From positions 682,001-746,000 of the forward strand of contig CAVSCE010000009.1 in the NCBI GenBank assembly GCA_963726375.1: a stretch of DNA of 64,000 bases, written 5' to 3'. This stretch comes from UTCFX2 sp963726375 (GTDB taxonomy: Bacteria; Chloroflexota; Anaerolineae; Anaerolineales; UBA4823). A program made the translations under genes and the position numbers. Under the pieces are notes generated by a model. It was not told the DNA's origin. It searched no databases and saw nothing but the letters and a program-made list of their open reading frames with translations. Positions 49,671 through 60,087 of this stretch are shown one piece after another. The stretch's first letter is position 1. Each line of letters opens with the position of its first letter.

Positions 49671-50738
49671 ATGAGCAAGATAACATTAAATAACATTACT
49701 AAGAAATTCAATCAGGTCACAGCGCTCAAAGAAGTTTCATTTGAAGTCGAAAACGGGGAATTTTTCGTCCTGCTGGGCCCGACAGGTGCAGGAAAAACAA
49801 CTACATTACGTGTCATTTCAGGTCTGGAGAAACATGACGAAGGACATGTATTCTTTGACGATGAAGAAATGGACGCTGTATCACCAGCCGATCGAGACAC
49901 AGCAATTGTGTTTCAAGAATATTCTCTATATCCAACAATGTCAGTCTACGACAATCTTGCTTTTCCGCTGCGGGCGCCTCTCCGAAATTACTCTAAAGAA
50001 GAGATTAACCGGAGTGTTACCCGAATTGCAGAGACCCTCCAGATCAGTCACCTGCTGCAGCGAAAAACTGCAAAGCTATCTGGCGGGGAAATGCAGCGTG
50101 TCTCGATTGGTCGGGCCATAGTGCGCTCACCCAGCGTTTTCTTGATGGATGAACCTTTATCGAACCTCGATGCCAAAATCCGCGAATCTTTGCGAGCTGA
50201 GCTGCAGCATCTCCAAAAGCTTCAAGGGATCACGACCATTTTTGTTACACATGATCAGATCGAAGCATTAACCATGGCTGATCGGATTGGTGTCCTGAAC
50301 CATGGAAGAATTATTCAAATCGGCAGCCCGGTGGAAATATATGATCGACCTGCAACAACTTTTGTCGCCCAGCTTATTGGTACTCCTCGCATTACTTTAG
50401 CGAAGGCAGAACGCGAAAACGACCATTTCTATCTTCAAAATTCCGGTGTGAAATTAACAGTTCCCGTATCTTTCCGGAATCTGCTCCCAGAGCAGTTTCA
50501 GTTTGGTATTCGCTCAGAGGATGTCCAAATACGCCCAGATGGTGAGTTTTCGGGCGAAATTGTGCTGATTGAACCTCTGGGCACGAATACGATCCTTCAT
50601 ATCCTATCTGGCGAGCAGATGTTGATCAGTACCGTTGGCGGAATGAGCAGTTATAAAATGGGTGAAAACATACTCTACAATTTCAACGTCGAAAGAGCGC
50701 ATTATTTTGACCAGGCTGGACGCAGGATTCAACCATAA
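49671..50738 (+). CDS. sugar ABC transporter ATPase (second of two)
   Basis: 355 residues, two bases after the first ATPase gene. Walker A GPTGAGKTT, VFQEYSLYPTM, signature LSGGEMQRVSIGRAIV, Walker B FLMDEPL, switch His VTHDQ, TOBE tail (FGIRSEDVQIRPDGE). Two different ATPases in one operon suggests a heterodimer, as in the rhizobial glycerol importer. Confidence 0.88.
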   Translation: MSKITLNNITKKFNQVTALKEVSFEVENGEFFVLLGPTGAGKTTTLRVISGLEKHDEGHVFFDDEEMDAVSPADRDTAIVFQEYSLYPTMSVYDNLAFPLRAPLRNYSKEEINRSVTRIAETLQISHLLQRKTAKLSGGEMQRVSIGRAIVRSPSVFLMDEPLSNLDAKIRESLRAELQHLQKLQGITTIFVTHDQIEALTMADRIGVLNHGRIIQIGSPVEIYDRPATTFVAQLIGTPRITLAKAERENDHFYLQNSGVKLTVPVSFRNLLPEQFQFGIRSEDVQIRPDGEFSGEIVLIEPLGTNTILHILSGEQMLISTVGGMSSYKMGENILYNFNVERAHYFDQAGRRIQP

Positions 50739-50757
50739 ATTTTCTATCTAAATGTAC

Positions 50758-50771
50758 ATGAAGATCTTCAT
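50758..50771. promoter_or_regulatory. 14-base palindrome before the GH4 gene
   Basis: ATGAAGATCTTCAT is a perfect palindrome 38 bases upstream of the GH4 start, in the only sizeable gap of this part of the operon. Possible protein site or chance; no family recognised. Confidence 0.3.
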
Positions 50772-50809
50772 TACTCAACCATTTCACTCACTTGAAAGGA
50801 GATAGTCCA

Positions 50810-52222
50810 ATGGCAAAAGTTGCAATAATTGGAGCTGGTAGTATAGTATTTTGCAAAACACTCATATTAGATATTCTGGCTACTCCAGGCTTGGAAAAAA
50901 CGGAATTTGCGTTAATGGCGCCCAGCACCACCCGCACCTCCCAGGTGGAAGAGTTTGCCAATCGGGTCATCAAGGATAACGGTTTGCCAGCACAGGTCTG
51001 GAAAACAACAAACCGACGTGAGGCTCTCAAGGATTCAGATTACGTTATCGCAACTTTTCAGGTGGGAGGTGTGAGGGGATTTGAAATGGATTATAAGATC
51101 CCCTATAAATATGGTGTGGACCAGTGTATAGGCGATACCCTTGGGCCTGGAGGAGTATTTCGAGCCGTTCGCTCCATACCATCTGTAATGGAAATGTGCC
51201 ATGAGATGGAAGAAGTCTGTCCAAATGCGGTACTGTTGAATTATGTTAATCCAATGGCCATGATTTGTTGGGCTATTGGTAAGACCAAAATGCCGTTCGT
51301 CGGGCTTTGCCATGGCGTACAAACAACCCTGGATTTAATTTCAGGCTATGTAGATATCCCTAAAGAAGAGATCGACTTCCTTGCCGCAGGCATCAACCAC
51401 ATGGCCTGGTTCTTGAAGATTGCTCACAACGGCGTCGATCTTTATCCAAAATTACGCGAGCGCTTCGAGCTGCCGGAATACTATGTGAATGAGAAAGTCC
51501 GCGGCGAGGCTTTTCGCCATTTTGGATATTTTATGACCGAATCGACTGGACATCTTTCTGAATATCTCCCATATTTCAGGAAGAATCAAAAATCTCTCGA
51601 TCTGTACTGCGATGAGCCAGCGTTCGGTGGGGAGACTGGCGCATATTACTCCTGGTGCAAAACGGTCGCAGAAAAGTATGAGAACAAGGAAATTCTTAAG
51701 GGCGAGCCTACCAAACTTCCTTCCCGCAGTATCGAATACGGCTCATATGTGATCGAAGCCCTCGAAACAGGGCGAACATTTAAGCTTAATGGCAATGTGA
51801 TCAACAACGGCATGATCTCCAATCTACCAGCAGATTGCTGTGCAGAAGGTCCTATCTACGTAGATCGGACAGGCCTGCACAAGACTTTAGTCGGCGAGTT
51901 ACCACCGCAATGTGCTGCATTGAATTTGACGAACATCAATGTGCAGCGGTTGGCAGTGGAAGCAGGACTGAGCGGTGATCCAGAGCATCTTGTTCACGCT
52001 TGCGCCCTCGATCCTTTGACAGCCGCTGTCCTTACGCTGAAAGAAATCCGAGAAATGGCAGCCGAGATGCTGGAGGCAGAGCGCCAATGGATGCCGCACT
52101 TTGAAGGAAAGAGCATCCGTCCAACACCGACCATCAGCATACCAAAAGGGACAAAACCAGCCGAGGTCCCGATTGACCCGGCATTAGCAATTTTTGCTCG
52201 ATTTGGCGAGCTTGCCAGCTGA
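50810..52222 (+). CDS. GH4-family glycosidase, alpha-galactosidase (MelA)-like
   Basis: 470 residues from ATG 50810 behind GAAAGGAG. Rossmann start VAIIGAGSIVFCKTLI; Mn-binding LCHGVQ and INHMAW; NYVNPMAMICWA. GH4 enzymes use NAD and a divalent metal for a redox-assisted hydrolysis. The pattern is closest to alpha-galactosidase/alpha-glucuronidase GH4 members rather than 6-phospho types, which agrees with an ABC rather than PTS importer. It probably cleaves the sugar imported by the upstream transporter. Confidence 0.85.
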   Translation: MAKVAIIGAGSIVFCKTLILDILATPGLEKTEFALMAPSTTRTSQVEEFANRVIKDNGLPAQVWKTTNRREALKDSDYVIATFQVGGVRGFEMDYKIPYKYGVDQCIGDTLGPGGVFRAVRSIPSVMEMCHEMEEVCPNAVLLNYVNPMAMICWAIGKTKMPFVGLCHGVQTTLDLISGYVDIPKEEIDFLAAGINHMAWFLKIAHNGVDLYPKLRERFELPEYYVNEKVRGEAFRHFGYFMTESTGHLSEYLPYFRKNQKSLDLYCDEPAFGGETGAYYSWCKTVAEKYENKEILKGEPTKLPSRSIEYGSYVIEALETGRTFKLNGNVINNGMISNLPADCCAEGPIYVDRTGLHKTLVGELPPQCAALNLTNINVQRLAVEAGLSGDPEHLVHACALDPLTAAVLTLKEIREMAAEMLEAERQWMPHFEGKSIRPTPTISIPKGTKPAEVPIDPALAIFARFGELAS

Positions 52223-52311
52223 AAATCCAAACCGAAAGCCTTTTTCAGGTTTCTGGATACAATTGGAATTAAAAAAATCCTTTAGCATAGACTATCGATC
52301 GGAGGTAAAGA

Positions 52312-53313
52312 ATGTCAAGACCAGTTACTCTTTTCACAGGGCAGTGGGCGGATTTAACTCTTGAGGATGTCGCGAGGAAGGCAAGCGCCTATGGATACGA
52401 CGGTCTGGAATTAGCTTGTTGGGGCGATCATTTCGAAGTTGATAAAGCCCTTTCTGATCCTGGCTATATTCAAAGCCGCTGGGATATCCTGAACAAATAT
52501 GGCTTGAAATGCTTCGCGATCAGCACCCATCTCGTCGGTCAATGTGTCTGCGATCCGATCGACGAGCGTCATAAAAGCATCTTACCTTCCCGCATCTGGG
52601 GGGATGGTAATCCTGAAGGCGTAAAGGCACGTGCTTCCCAGGAAGTGATGGATACAGCTCGGGCTGCAGCCAAATTGGGCGTCAAGACTGTCAACGGTTT
52701 CACAGGGTCATCCATCTGGCACTTGTTGGCTGGGTTCCCGCCGATCGTCCCAGGAATGATCGAGGCTGGATATAAAGATTTTGCAGATCGGTGGAATCCA
52801 ATCCTGGATGTTTTCGATCAGGTAGGTGTGAGATTTGCGCTCGAAGTCCATCCTTCTGAAATCGCTTACGACTTCTGGACCACACATGCAACTTTGGATG
52901 CAGTTGGGCACCGGCCCTCATTTGGGATCAATTTCGATCCCAGCCATCTTTACTGGCAAATGATGGATCCGACAGAGTTCGTCTATGAATTTGCCGACCG
53001 GATTTACCATATGCATGTTAAAGAGAGCGTCAGAAACCTAAACGGTCGCAACGGGATCCTGGCATCGCATCTTAATTTCGGCGACCACAGGCGTGGATGG
53101 GATTTTGTATCACCAGGGAGAGGTGGAGTGCCCTTCGAGCGGATCTTCAGAGCTTTGAATACCGTCGGTTATGAAGGACCATTCTCCGTAGAATGGGAAG
53201 ACAACGGGATGAACCGCGAACAAGGCGCACCAGAAGCGCTTGCAATGGTTCGCAGGCTGGATCTCACACCTTCCAATGTCGCTTTTGATGCAGCCTTTGC
53301 ATCAAAAAAATAG
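52312..53313 (+). CDS. sugar phosphate isomerase/epimerase (xylose-isomerase-like TIM barrel)
   Basis: 333 residues, intact. GYDGLELACWGDH, AISTHLVGQCV, FALEVHPSEIAYDFW, NFDPSHLYWQ and HMHVKE supply the metal ligands (Glu, Asp, His, Glu) of the AP-endonuclease-2/xylose-isomerase-like fold. GGAGG site. With the following dehydrogenase it likely forms an oxidative sugar pathway. Confidence 0.87.
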   Translation: MSRPVTLFTGQWADLTLEDVARKASAYGYDGLELACWGDHFEVDKALSDPGYIQSRWDILNKYGLKCFAISTHLVGQCVCDPIDERHKSILPSRIWGDGNPEGVKARASQEVMDTARAAAKLGVKTVNGFTGSSIWHLLAGFPPIVPGMIEAGYKDFADRWNPILDVFDQVGVRFALEVHPSEIAYDFWTTHATLDAVGHRPSFGINFDPSHLYWQMMDPTEFVYEFADRIYHMHVKESVRNLNGRNGILASHLNFGDHRRGWDFVSPGRGGVPFERIFRALNTVGYEGPFSVEWEDNGMNREQGAPEALAMVRRLDLTPSNVAFDAAFASKK

Positions 53314-53331
53314 GTCAAATCAGAGGACATC

Positions 53332-54540
53332 ATGAGTGAAGAATCGAAACAATCCTTTACTACGATGGCGGGCCCAGCAGCCGGACAGGAGATTCCAGAA
53401 GTTGGGATCGGAATGCTTGGGTATGCTTTCATGGGAAAAGCCCATTCGAACGCGTACAAGAAAATTCCATATATGATGTATCCGCCACCAGCCGTTCCGC
53501 GGCTTGTAGGGATATGCGGTTTGGGACAGGAAAGTGTTGAAGAAGCCGCCCGACGGTATGGTTTCGAAAACGCCTGCACAAACTGGCGCGAGTTCCTTGA
53601 TACAACCGGCGATCTTTTTCAGATTTTTGACAACTGCGGTCCGAATAATATGCATGCAGAACCGTCGATTGTGGCAGCACAGCATGGAAAGCATGTTATC
53701 TGTGAGAAACCTTTGGCCCGTACAGCGGAAGAAGCAAAAGGTGCGCTTGACGCCGTGAACAAAGCTGGCGTGAAAAACATGGTCGCTTTCAACTATCGCT
53801 TTGTTCCAGCTATCCGGCAGGCTTACGAGCTGATCCAAAGCGGCGCACTTGGAAAGATTTACCATTATCGAGCCGTATATCTTCAAGAATGGATCATGGC
53901 CCATTACAACACGCCGAAAATCTGGCGGTTGGACAAGAATGTGGCCGGTTCAGGAGCGCTGGGCGATCTAGGGGCGCATATTATCGATCTGGGGCGCTTC
54001 CTGGTGGGCGAGATGAAGAGCGTCAGCGCATTTACGCGCACTTTTATCGAAGAACGCCCTCTTCCGGACGGATCAGGTGTTGGCAAAGTCGATGTTGACG
54101 ATGCATTCGTCGCAACGGTCGAGTTCGAAAATGGCGCGATCGGTACGCTCAAATCTACCCGTTTTGCTGCAGGCCGGAAAAATTACAACTGCTTCGAAAT
54201 AAACGGCGAAAAAGGATCGATCCATTTCAATCTCGAACGGATGAACGAGATGGAAGTCTTTTGGATTGACGATAAACCGACTGTAACCCAAGGCTTTCAT
54301 GACGTGATCGTGACCGAAGGCAACCATCCATGGATCAACAACTGGTGGCCGCACGGTCATATCATTGGATGGGAACACTCATTTGTCCATGAGATCACCC
54401 ATTTCATTGATTGCGTGATCAATAATAAATCAGTCACTCCATTTGGTGCCGATTTTGAAGACGGCTATCGTACAGCTGTGATTTGTGATGCGATCCTGGA
54501 ATCGGCTGCAAGCCGAAAAGTAGTTGATCTAAAATATTAG
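53332..54540 (+). CDS. Gfo/Idh/MocA-family oxidoreductase
   Basis: 402 residues, intact, 18 bases after the isomerase. NAD site GIGMLGYAFMGKAHSNAY, the catalytic EKPLA motif, NYRFVPAIRQAYELI and GALGDLGAHIIDLGRF. Members oxidise or epimerise sugars and inositols. Probably the last enzyme of the locus. Confidence 0.9.
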   Translation: MSEESKQSFTTMAGPAAGQEIPEVGIGMLGYAFMGKAHSNAYKKIPYMMYPPPAVPRLVGICGLGQESVEEAARRYGFENACTNWREFLDTTGDLFQIFDNCGPNNMHAEPSIVAAQHGKHVICEKPLARTAEEAKGALDAVNKAGVKNMVAFNYRFVPAIRQAYELIQSGALGKIYHYRAVYLQEWIMAHYNTPKIWRLDKNVAGSGALGDLGAHIIDLGRFLVGEMKSVSAFTRTFIEERPLPDGSGVGKVDVDDAFVATVEFENGAIGTLKSTRFAAGRKNYNCFEINGEKGSIHFNLERMNEMEVFWIDDKPTVTQGFHDVIVTEGNHPWINNWWPHGHIIGWEHSFVHEITHFIDCVINNKSVTPFGADFEDGYRTAVICDAILESAASRKVVDLKY

Positions 54541-54591
54541 GTCGGTGGGCATTTCAAACACCGAAAAATTACGAAATTTGCTGCATCTCTC

Positions 54592-54625
54592 GCCTGGAAG
54601 GGGTGGTGTCTTCCCCTCTCCAGGC
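54592..54625. repeat. GC-rich hairpin after the sugar operon
   Basis: GCCTGGA-AGGGG (54592-54603) and CCCCT-CTCCAGGC (54613-54625) form a long stem with small mismatches. No T-run follows, so a rho-independent terminator is doubtful; it may protect the 3' end of the operon transcript. Confidence 0.5.
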
Positions 54626-54643
54626 AGCAATTGGAGAAATATT

Positions 54644-55060
54644 GTGAACAAACGATTTCAACCCCCAAAAAAGCTCTTGGTCATTGCAGCTGTACTGCTG
54701 GTGCTTGGATTTCTTATCTTACCCGTTACATCAAAACCACCTGCAAAAGTAACTGCCATGACGGTATTGATAACCGGAATCCCCTTCCTGCTTGTATTTG
54801 TTTCCATATTACTCACATATATCGCACTAATAATTACAGCATCGCGTTACTACAGCGGATACTTATCGATTAAAAGATTCAATATTCTCTTCTTCAGTTG
54901 CATGATCGGTATCGTTCTTGGGATAATTCTAATGTTCCAACCAGTCGTGAGGACCCTTTATACAATCGGTTTCTTGGTCTTATTATTTTCTTTGCTCTCC
55001 TTCATGGTGATTTCACACATCTCGCCTCGTCGTGAGATAAGCGTCTTTGAAGAGGAATAA
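54644..55060 (+). CDS. four-helix membrane protein of unknown function
   Basis: GTG start at 54644 with GGAG; the longer frame covers the hairpin. 138 residues, basic N-terminus (NKRFQPPKKLLVIAAVLLVL), helices at VLITGIPFLLVFVSILLTYI, ILFFSCMIGIVLGIILMF and TIGFLVLLFSLLSFMVI, and a short acidic tail. No family recognised. Confidence 0.68.
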   Translation: MNKRFQPPKKLLVIAAVLLVLGFLILPVTSKPPAKVTAMTVLITGIPFLLVFVSILLTYIALIITASRYYSGYLSIKRFNILFFSCMIGIVLGIILMFQPVVRTLYTIGFLVLLFSLLSFMVISHISPRREISVFEEE

Positions 55061-55087
55061 AACATTGCTGGATGCATCCTTTTTGAG

Positions 55088-55596
55088 ATGCGCATTTACA
55101 GCTTTCCTCCAATAATCGGGCCTGCACCACTGATCTTAGTCCTTGGTTCCATGCCTGGCATCGAATCCCTGAGGCTGAAACAATACTATGCGCATCCGCG
55201 CAATCATTTTTGGATGATTCTTGGTGAGATTTTCGGTTTTAACCCTGGTTTAGCTTATCCCGATCGAATCAAGCAATTAATTCAACATCGGATCGCCCTG
55301 TGGGATGTTCTACAAACATGTGAACGCTCAGGGAGTTTGGACCAAAATATCCAACGGGGAAGTGAAATTCCAAATGAACTTGGTTATCTTCTGGGAAATC
55401 ATCGAACAATCAGGGCAGTTATTTTAATGGTGCGAAAGCCCATGATGGATTTTATCGACACACCTATCCCCATCTTCCCAGTTTTTTAGCAACCCAAATG
55501 GAATACATCCTCATGCCGTCAACCAGCCCGGCGAATGCGAAATTTACTTTTTATGAAAAACTGGTTCTTTGGCAGAAAATTCAGCGATTTTTATAA
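55088..55596 (+). CDS. hypoxanthine-DNA glycosylase family protein (one frameshift)
   Basis: About 169 residues of the uracil-DNA-glycosylase superfamily: FPPIIGPAPLILVLGSMPG, QYYAHPRNHFWMILGEIFG, GIALWDVLQTCERSGSLD-like, and after a missing T near 55430 FNGAKAHDGFYRHTYPHLPS, then LMPSTSPANA. This order matches hypoxanthine-DNA glycosylases that remove deaminated adenine. Conserved terminal PSTSPAN loop is intact. Confidence 0.83.
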
Positions 55597-55783
55597 TAAC
55601 CGATCAATTTGCTGCCTGGTTGGTTTCACGTAATAAACAGTAATTCAATATATAATAATGCTGGCTGTTCCAATGCATGGAGAGTCATCCGATGTTGATT
55701 GTGTAGATGGCTAGCTAATCTCATTCTTCCAATTATGGTAAATTTTTCTTTTTTATCTTCCTAACGAGTTCGAACTGGTCATT

Positions 55784-56809
55784 GTGAATAAATTCAAGAA
55801 GCTCTTGTTACTTGCGATCTCAGGAATCTTTTTCGCAGCATGCGGTCGTATTGGACCTTCCCGGAATGAACCTCCACGCGTCTGACCAATATGCAGGTGA
55901 ATAGAACTGAATTTGTTCTGACGACAATTACCCCGGTAATAACCGCGAGCAAACAGAGTCCATCCCAAACCCCAATGCTCACATTGATTCCTTCCTTCAC
56001 TCCAACACCTGTATATACAGAATCACCACTAGCCTGTCTGCCCAAATCGGATGAAACAGACTTTGGACTGGTTAAATGGGTTGAAAACGGAGATCAGATC
56101 GTCGTCGATGTTCAGGGAAAGCTTCAGACAATTCAATATTTGGGTGTGATGACAGCATCAAATTCACCTGCAATCGAATTGTTTGGACCTCCTGCTTCAA
56201 CAAAAAGCGCTTCAATGCTTGTTGGGCAGGTTGTCCGCTTGATAGCAGACAATGACGACAAAGACCAAAATGGGACAAAGCAGCGATATATCCTCGTCAA
56301 CAACTCCAATGTTTTTGCGAATTATGAGCTTCTAAGACTTGGACTCGGTCAGGTCGATTTATATTTAGATCATTTTTCCTGTCTGAAGACTTTTCGATCC
56401 GCACAGGCTACTGCAAAATCAGCGCAGCTTGGCATTTGGGCTCCACGTCCAAGCTCACTGCCAACAATCACACCTCTTCCCAGCCAGACCCGAACACCAA
56501 CGCAATCTCAAGTTCCAACAATAACAGGAACACCTCCCACGACTACTCCAAGTCTCACTCCAACTATTACTCCGACATTTACCCCTTCGCCATCTATAGA
56601 GTCCGACGCCTTCATTCACACCAACACCGACTTTCGGAGCTGTCTGCGAAATGTCCTATCCCACAGTCTGCATACCAAAAAGCCCACCTGACCTTGATTG
56701 TGAAGATATTCCCTACACAAATTTCAAGGTTGATGGAGCTGATCCACATGGATTTGATACGAATGGAAACGAATTGGGATGCGATGGTGAAGATCAAGAT
56801 CTCGATTGA
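55784..56809 (+). CDS. lipoprotein with degenerate SNase-like domain and Excalibur-like tail (frameshifted)
   Basis: GTG start, signal with lipobox FAAC, break near 55885, Thr/Pro linker, then an OB-fold nuclease-like domain (VKWVENGDQIVVDVQGKLQT, IQYLGVMTA, then GTKQRYILVN, LGLGQVDLYLDHFSCLKTFR). The Arg and Asp/Glu expected in the VRxIGIDTPE active-site motif are replaced, so it is probably inactive. A long PTPTQS-type linker leads to a break near 56600 and a C-terminal Ca-binding-like domain YPTVCIPKSPPDLDCEDIPY, ending DPHGFDTNGNELGCDGE. Surface-attached; likely a binding protein. Confidence 0.72.
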
Positions 56810-56863
56810 CAGTCTTTATATTCTAAAATCGAGATGGATGAAGAACAGCTTCCATATGAACAA

Positions 56864-56902
56864 AAAACTCCCGCAGAGTATCTTGATTTCTGCGGGAGTT
56901 TT
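56864..56902. terminator. bidirectional terminator
   Basis: Perfect 14-base arms AAAACTCCCGCAGA (56864-56877) and TCTGCGGGAGTTTT (56889-56902), A-rich and T-rich outer flanks. Sits between the convergent SNase-like gene and the minus-strand repeat protein. Confidence 0.9.
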
Positions 56903-56920
56903 GATCAATTTCCGGGAATT

Positions 56921-57719
56921 TTAATTCCCTGTCTCCAAATCCGTTTCAGGAAATGCATTGGGAAGTGGTGCATTCTGAGGACCACCTGCCGGACCACCTT
57001 TGTGGCCAGGTCCGCCTCTCATTCCACCAGGATCACCCATCCCGAACCAAGTCCGGTTGGCATCACTGCTAAGAAGGAGATCTGCTTGAGCCTGGGTAAT
57101 CGCACCATCTGCGACGGCTTTTGAAACGGCAGTTTTAAAGGCTTCCTGGTAGGCATCTGCCAAATATTCGTGCAGAGCTTCATGGATTTTTATCAACTCA
57201 ACCTGATCTTCAGTCATTTCGCCCAAATCAACTGCTTGAGTAAATTGCGCCTCACGCGCTTTTACCTGAGCTGCCTGAAGCGTCTCGACTTTGATCCCTA
57301 ACTGTTCCGCCAGGAGTGCATCCATATCAATTCCGCTGTCTGGACCCATAATCATGCGTCCAAAACCGCCTGCATGGCCGCTACGATTTGCCATTTCATC
57401 AGCCTGCGCTTGCGTGATCAACCCCTTTTCGACAGCTTCAGTTAAAGCAGCCTTCTGAGCTGCTGTTATGGCAGCTTGCAGCTCTTCGATAGAAATATCC
57501 AACTCATCTGCGAGCAGCTCCTGGTAATCACCACCATTTGGCTGACCAGGGGGAGACCTGGGAGAAAAAACTGCCCTGATTCTCGATGCTTTGAACACTC
57601 AATTGGCTGGCATTCGTTTTCGCGCTGGCATTGGACGAAAGGCTGAATGCCGAAATCCCTGCTGCCAGAGTTAATACTACCAGCCCACTTGTTACTGCAA
57701 TAATCCACTTGGTCTTCAT
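56921..57719 (-). CDS. secreted repeat protein of LADELxIxxEELQAA type (one frameshift)
   Basis: About 265 residues. Signal peptide (WIIAVTSGLVVLTLAAGISA), Ser/Asn-rich segment, then after a break near 57560 a series of helical repeats: LLADELDISIEELQAAITAA, LLAEQLGIKVETLQAAQVKA, each with EAVEKGLITQAQADEM-like tails, and a Gly/Pro-rich C-terminus (GMGDPGGMRGGPGHKGG). The repeat style is known in Gram-positive and Chloroflexota exported proteins; role unknown. Confidence 0.75.
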
Positions 57720-57975
57720 GTCTTGATTAATCTCCTTTTCTATACTTGTTGGTCTAAATGCATTCTGAATTAGCTTCGAGCCTCAGTGCATCTTGGTTTA
57801 GGATATCAGGTGATTATTTAGAATATGTAAAGGTTCAATTTAGAAATCATTTGGATTCGCAATTGTAGCCAGGCAATATATTGAGGAAAATTATGAATGG
57901 GATTTGACGGAAAGAAGAACTATCCAATCTTGGATATAATAATATATACATCAGGATCAGAATGCGAGGATATCT

Positions 57976-60073
57976 ATGCGTGAGATCTTTTTCCCCACCA
58001 GCGTTGCTGTGATAGGAGTGTCATCAAAACCGTCAAATCTTGGTCGGAATATCGTTGGGAATCTTGTTGAGTATGGATTCAATGGGATTGTTTACGCCGT
58101 CGGTCCAAGCGGGGGGACGATAGAAACCCATCGGATCTACAATTCAGTAATGGATATTCCAGATAAGGTCGATCTGGCAGTTATCCTCACTCCTGCAAAA
58201 ACAGTTCCGGCTGTCCTCGAAGAATGTGGAAAAAAAGATATCCATTGGGCAATCATTGAGACTGCTGGTTTTCGCGAGTACACGAAAACCGGGCAGGCTC
58301 TCGAAGATCAGATTTGCGAGATCGCCAATAAATATGCAATACAGTTTGTAGGTCCAAACTGTATTGGGGCAATTAACATGGAAAATGGTTTTTGTGTTCC
58401 ATTCCCGCGGCTCAAGAAATTTATAAAACAGGGGGATGTGTCTATCATCACCCAGAGCGGCGGTGTTGGTTTAAGCGTTCTCAATTTGATGACGAATGAA
58501 GGCATGGGCTTGAGCAAATTTGTCTCGGTTGGGAATATGCTGAATAAAAATGCGGAAGATATCCTGGAATATTTGCTCGATGATGATCAGACGGCAATCA
58601 TCTTCATTTACCTGGAAAGTATCGGCGATGGCCGCCGTCTGATGCAGATAGCAAAAAAGTCGACAAAACCCATTATGATTTTCAAATCGAATATTGGCAG
58701 CCTGGGACAAAAGATCGCTCTTTCCCACACTGCTTCGCTGACGAGTGATGACAAGGTTGTTGATTCTGCTTTTTTTCAGTCCGGGATCATACGGGTCCGG
58801 GATGCGACGACCCTTGGAAATAATCTCAAAAGCCTGGGACTCCCGCAAATGAGGGGGAGGAATTTAGGTGTCATCGCACGTTCCGGCGGACACGCGGTGA
58901 TTGCAGCGGACGCTTGCGAGCTTTCAGGATTTAATTTAGCCAGCTTTCCAGATAGCTACTTACGAGAGATCGAAAAGCACTTTCGAGCTTCTGTGATCCG
59001 CCTGACAAATCCCCTGGATCTTGGCGATCTGTTTGATCTTGATGTCTATGCGCAAATCGTTGAGCAAACTCTAAAACTTCCAAATGTCGATGGGGTTGTT
59101 TTTCTGCATACTGCGCTTTCAGAAGCAGAGAACCTTACCAGCCGTCAGCTGTTGGAACGAATTATTAAGCTGGTCCAGGAATACGATAAACCTGTTGCCT
59201 ATTATCTTTCAGCTTCATCTACCGAAATATCCTTCCTGAAGCAGAATTACCGCTACCCGATATTTACCCAGGTCGTAGAGACCGTGCGCGCACTTGAAAA
59301 CAGCCACAGCTATTTTCAAATGTATCAGAAAATTCATTCAGAGGAGGAATTTCCAGAATTTCTTTCCGATCGAGAGATCCCTACTGAAATCATAATGAAA
59401 GCTGAGTCCGAAGGTCGTGACCTGAATCTAGCAGAAGCTCTGGAGCTGTTAGAAATGTATGGAATTCCAACTGCGCGCGGGATACTTGTGAACTCAGAAG
59501 AAGATGCTTTATCTGCTGCTCAACAAATCGGTTTTCCTCTTGCAATCAAGATCATTTCTCCGGAAATTTCGCACAAATCAGATGTTGGCGGTGTTGTGCT
59601 TGACCTGAGTGATCGAGAATCGCTGCTTTCAGCTTATAGAATGATGACTGACCGCATTGCGCGCGAAAATCCTGGGGCAGAGATTTCCGGTGTTCTGGTT
59701 CAACCAATGGTTGGAGAAGGACATGAGCTCATCCTTGGCGGTCGCCAGGACCCACAGTTTGGGCCTGTCGTGCTTGTTGGGTTTGGCGGTATCTTCGTGG
59801 AGGTCATCGGCGAGGTCGAGGTTCGAGTTGCGCCAATCTCCAGACAAACAGCCGAGGAAATGGTGCAGCGTTTACACGGTTTCCAGATCCTAAAAGGTGT
59901 CCGCGGCCGACCACCAGCAGATATTCGATCGCTGATTGATGCTTTATTGAGATTGTCTCAGCTGCTCTGCGATTTTCCACGCATCCAGGAAATCGATGTG
60001 AAATCCTCTGCGCGTGTTTGCTGAGGGATCTGGCAGCCGCGCTCTGGATGCTCGAATCATCTTGAAAAAATAG
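57976..60073 (+). CDS. ADP-forming acyl-CoA (acetyl-CoA) synthetase, fused subunits (frameshift at 3' end)
   Basis: About 699 residues. CoA-binding Rossmann domain (SVAVIGVSSKPSNLGRNI), ligase domains with the phospho-His LSHTASL, then an ATP-grasp part with AIKIISPEISHKSDVGGVVL and GPVVLVGFGGIFVEVIGEVE. It makes ATP while releasing an acid from its CoA ester, a common last step of fermentation in anaerobes. The raw frame ends early; one extra base near 60005 repairs the conserved EIDVNPLRVF ending and moves the stop to 60073. GAGG site. Confidence 0.88.
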
Positions 60074-60087
60074 AGCGGATATTCGAT

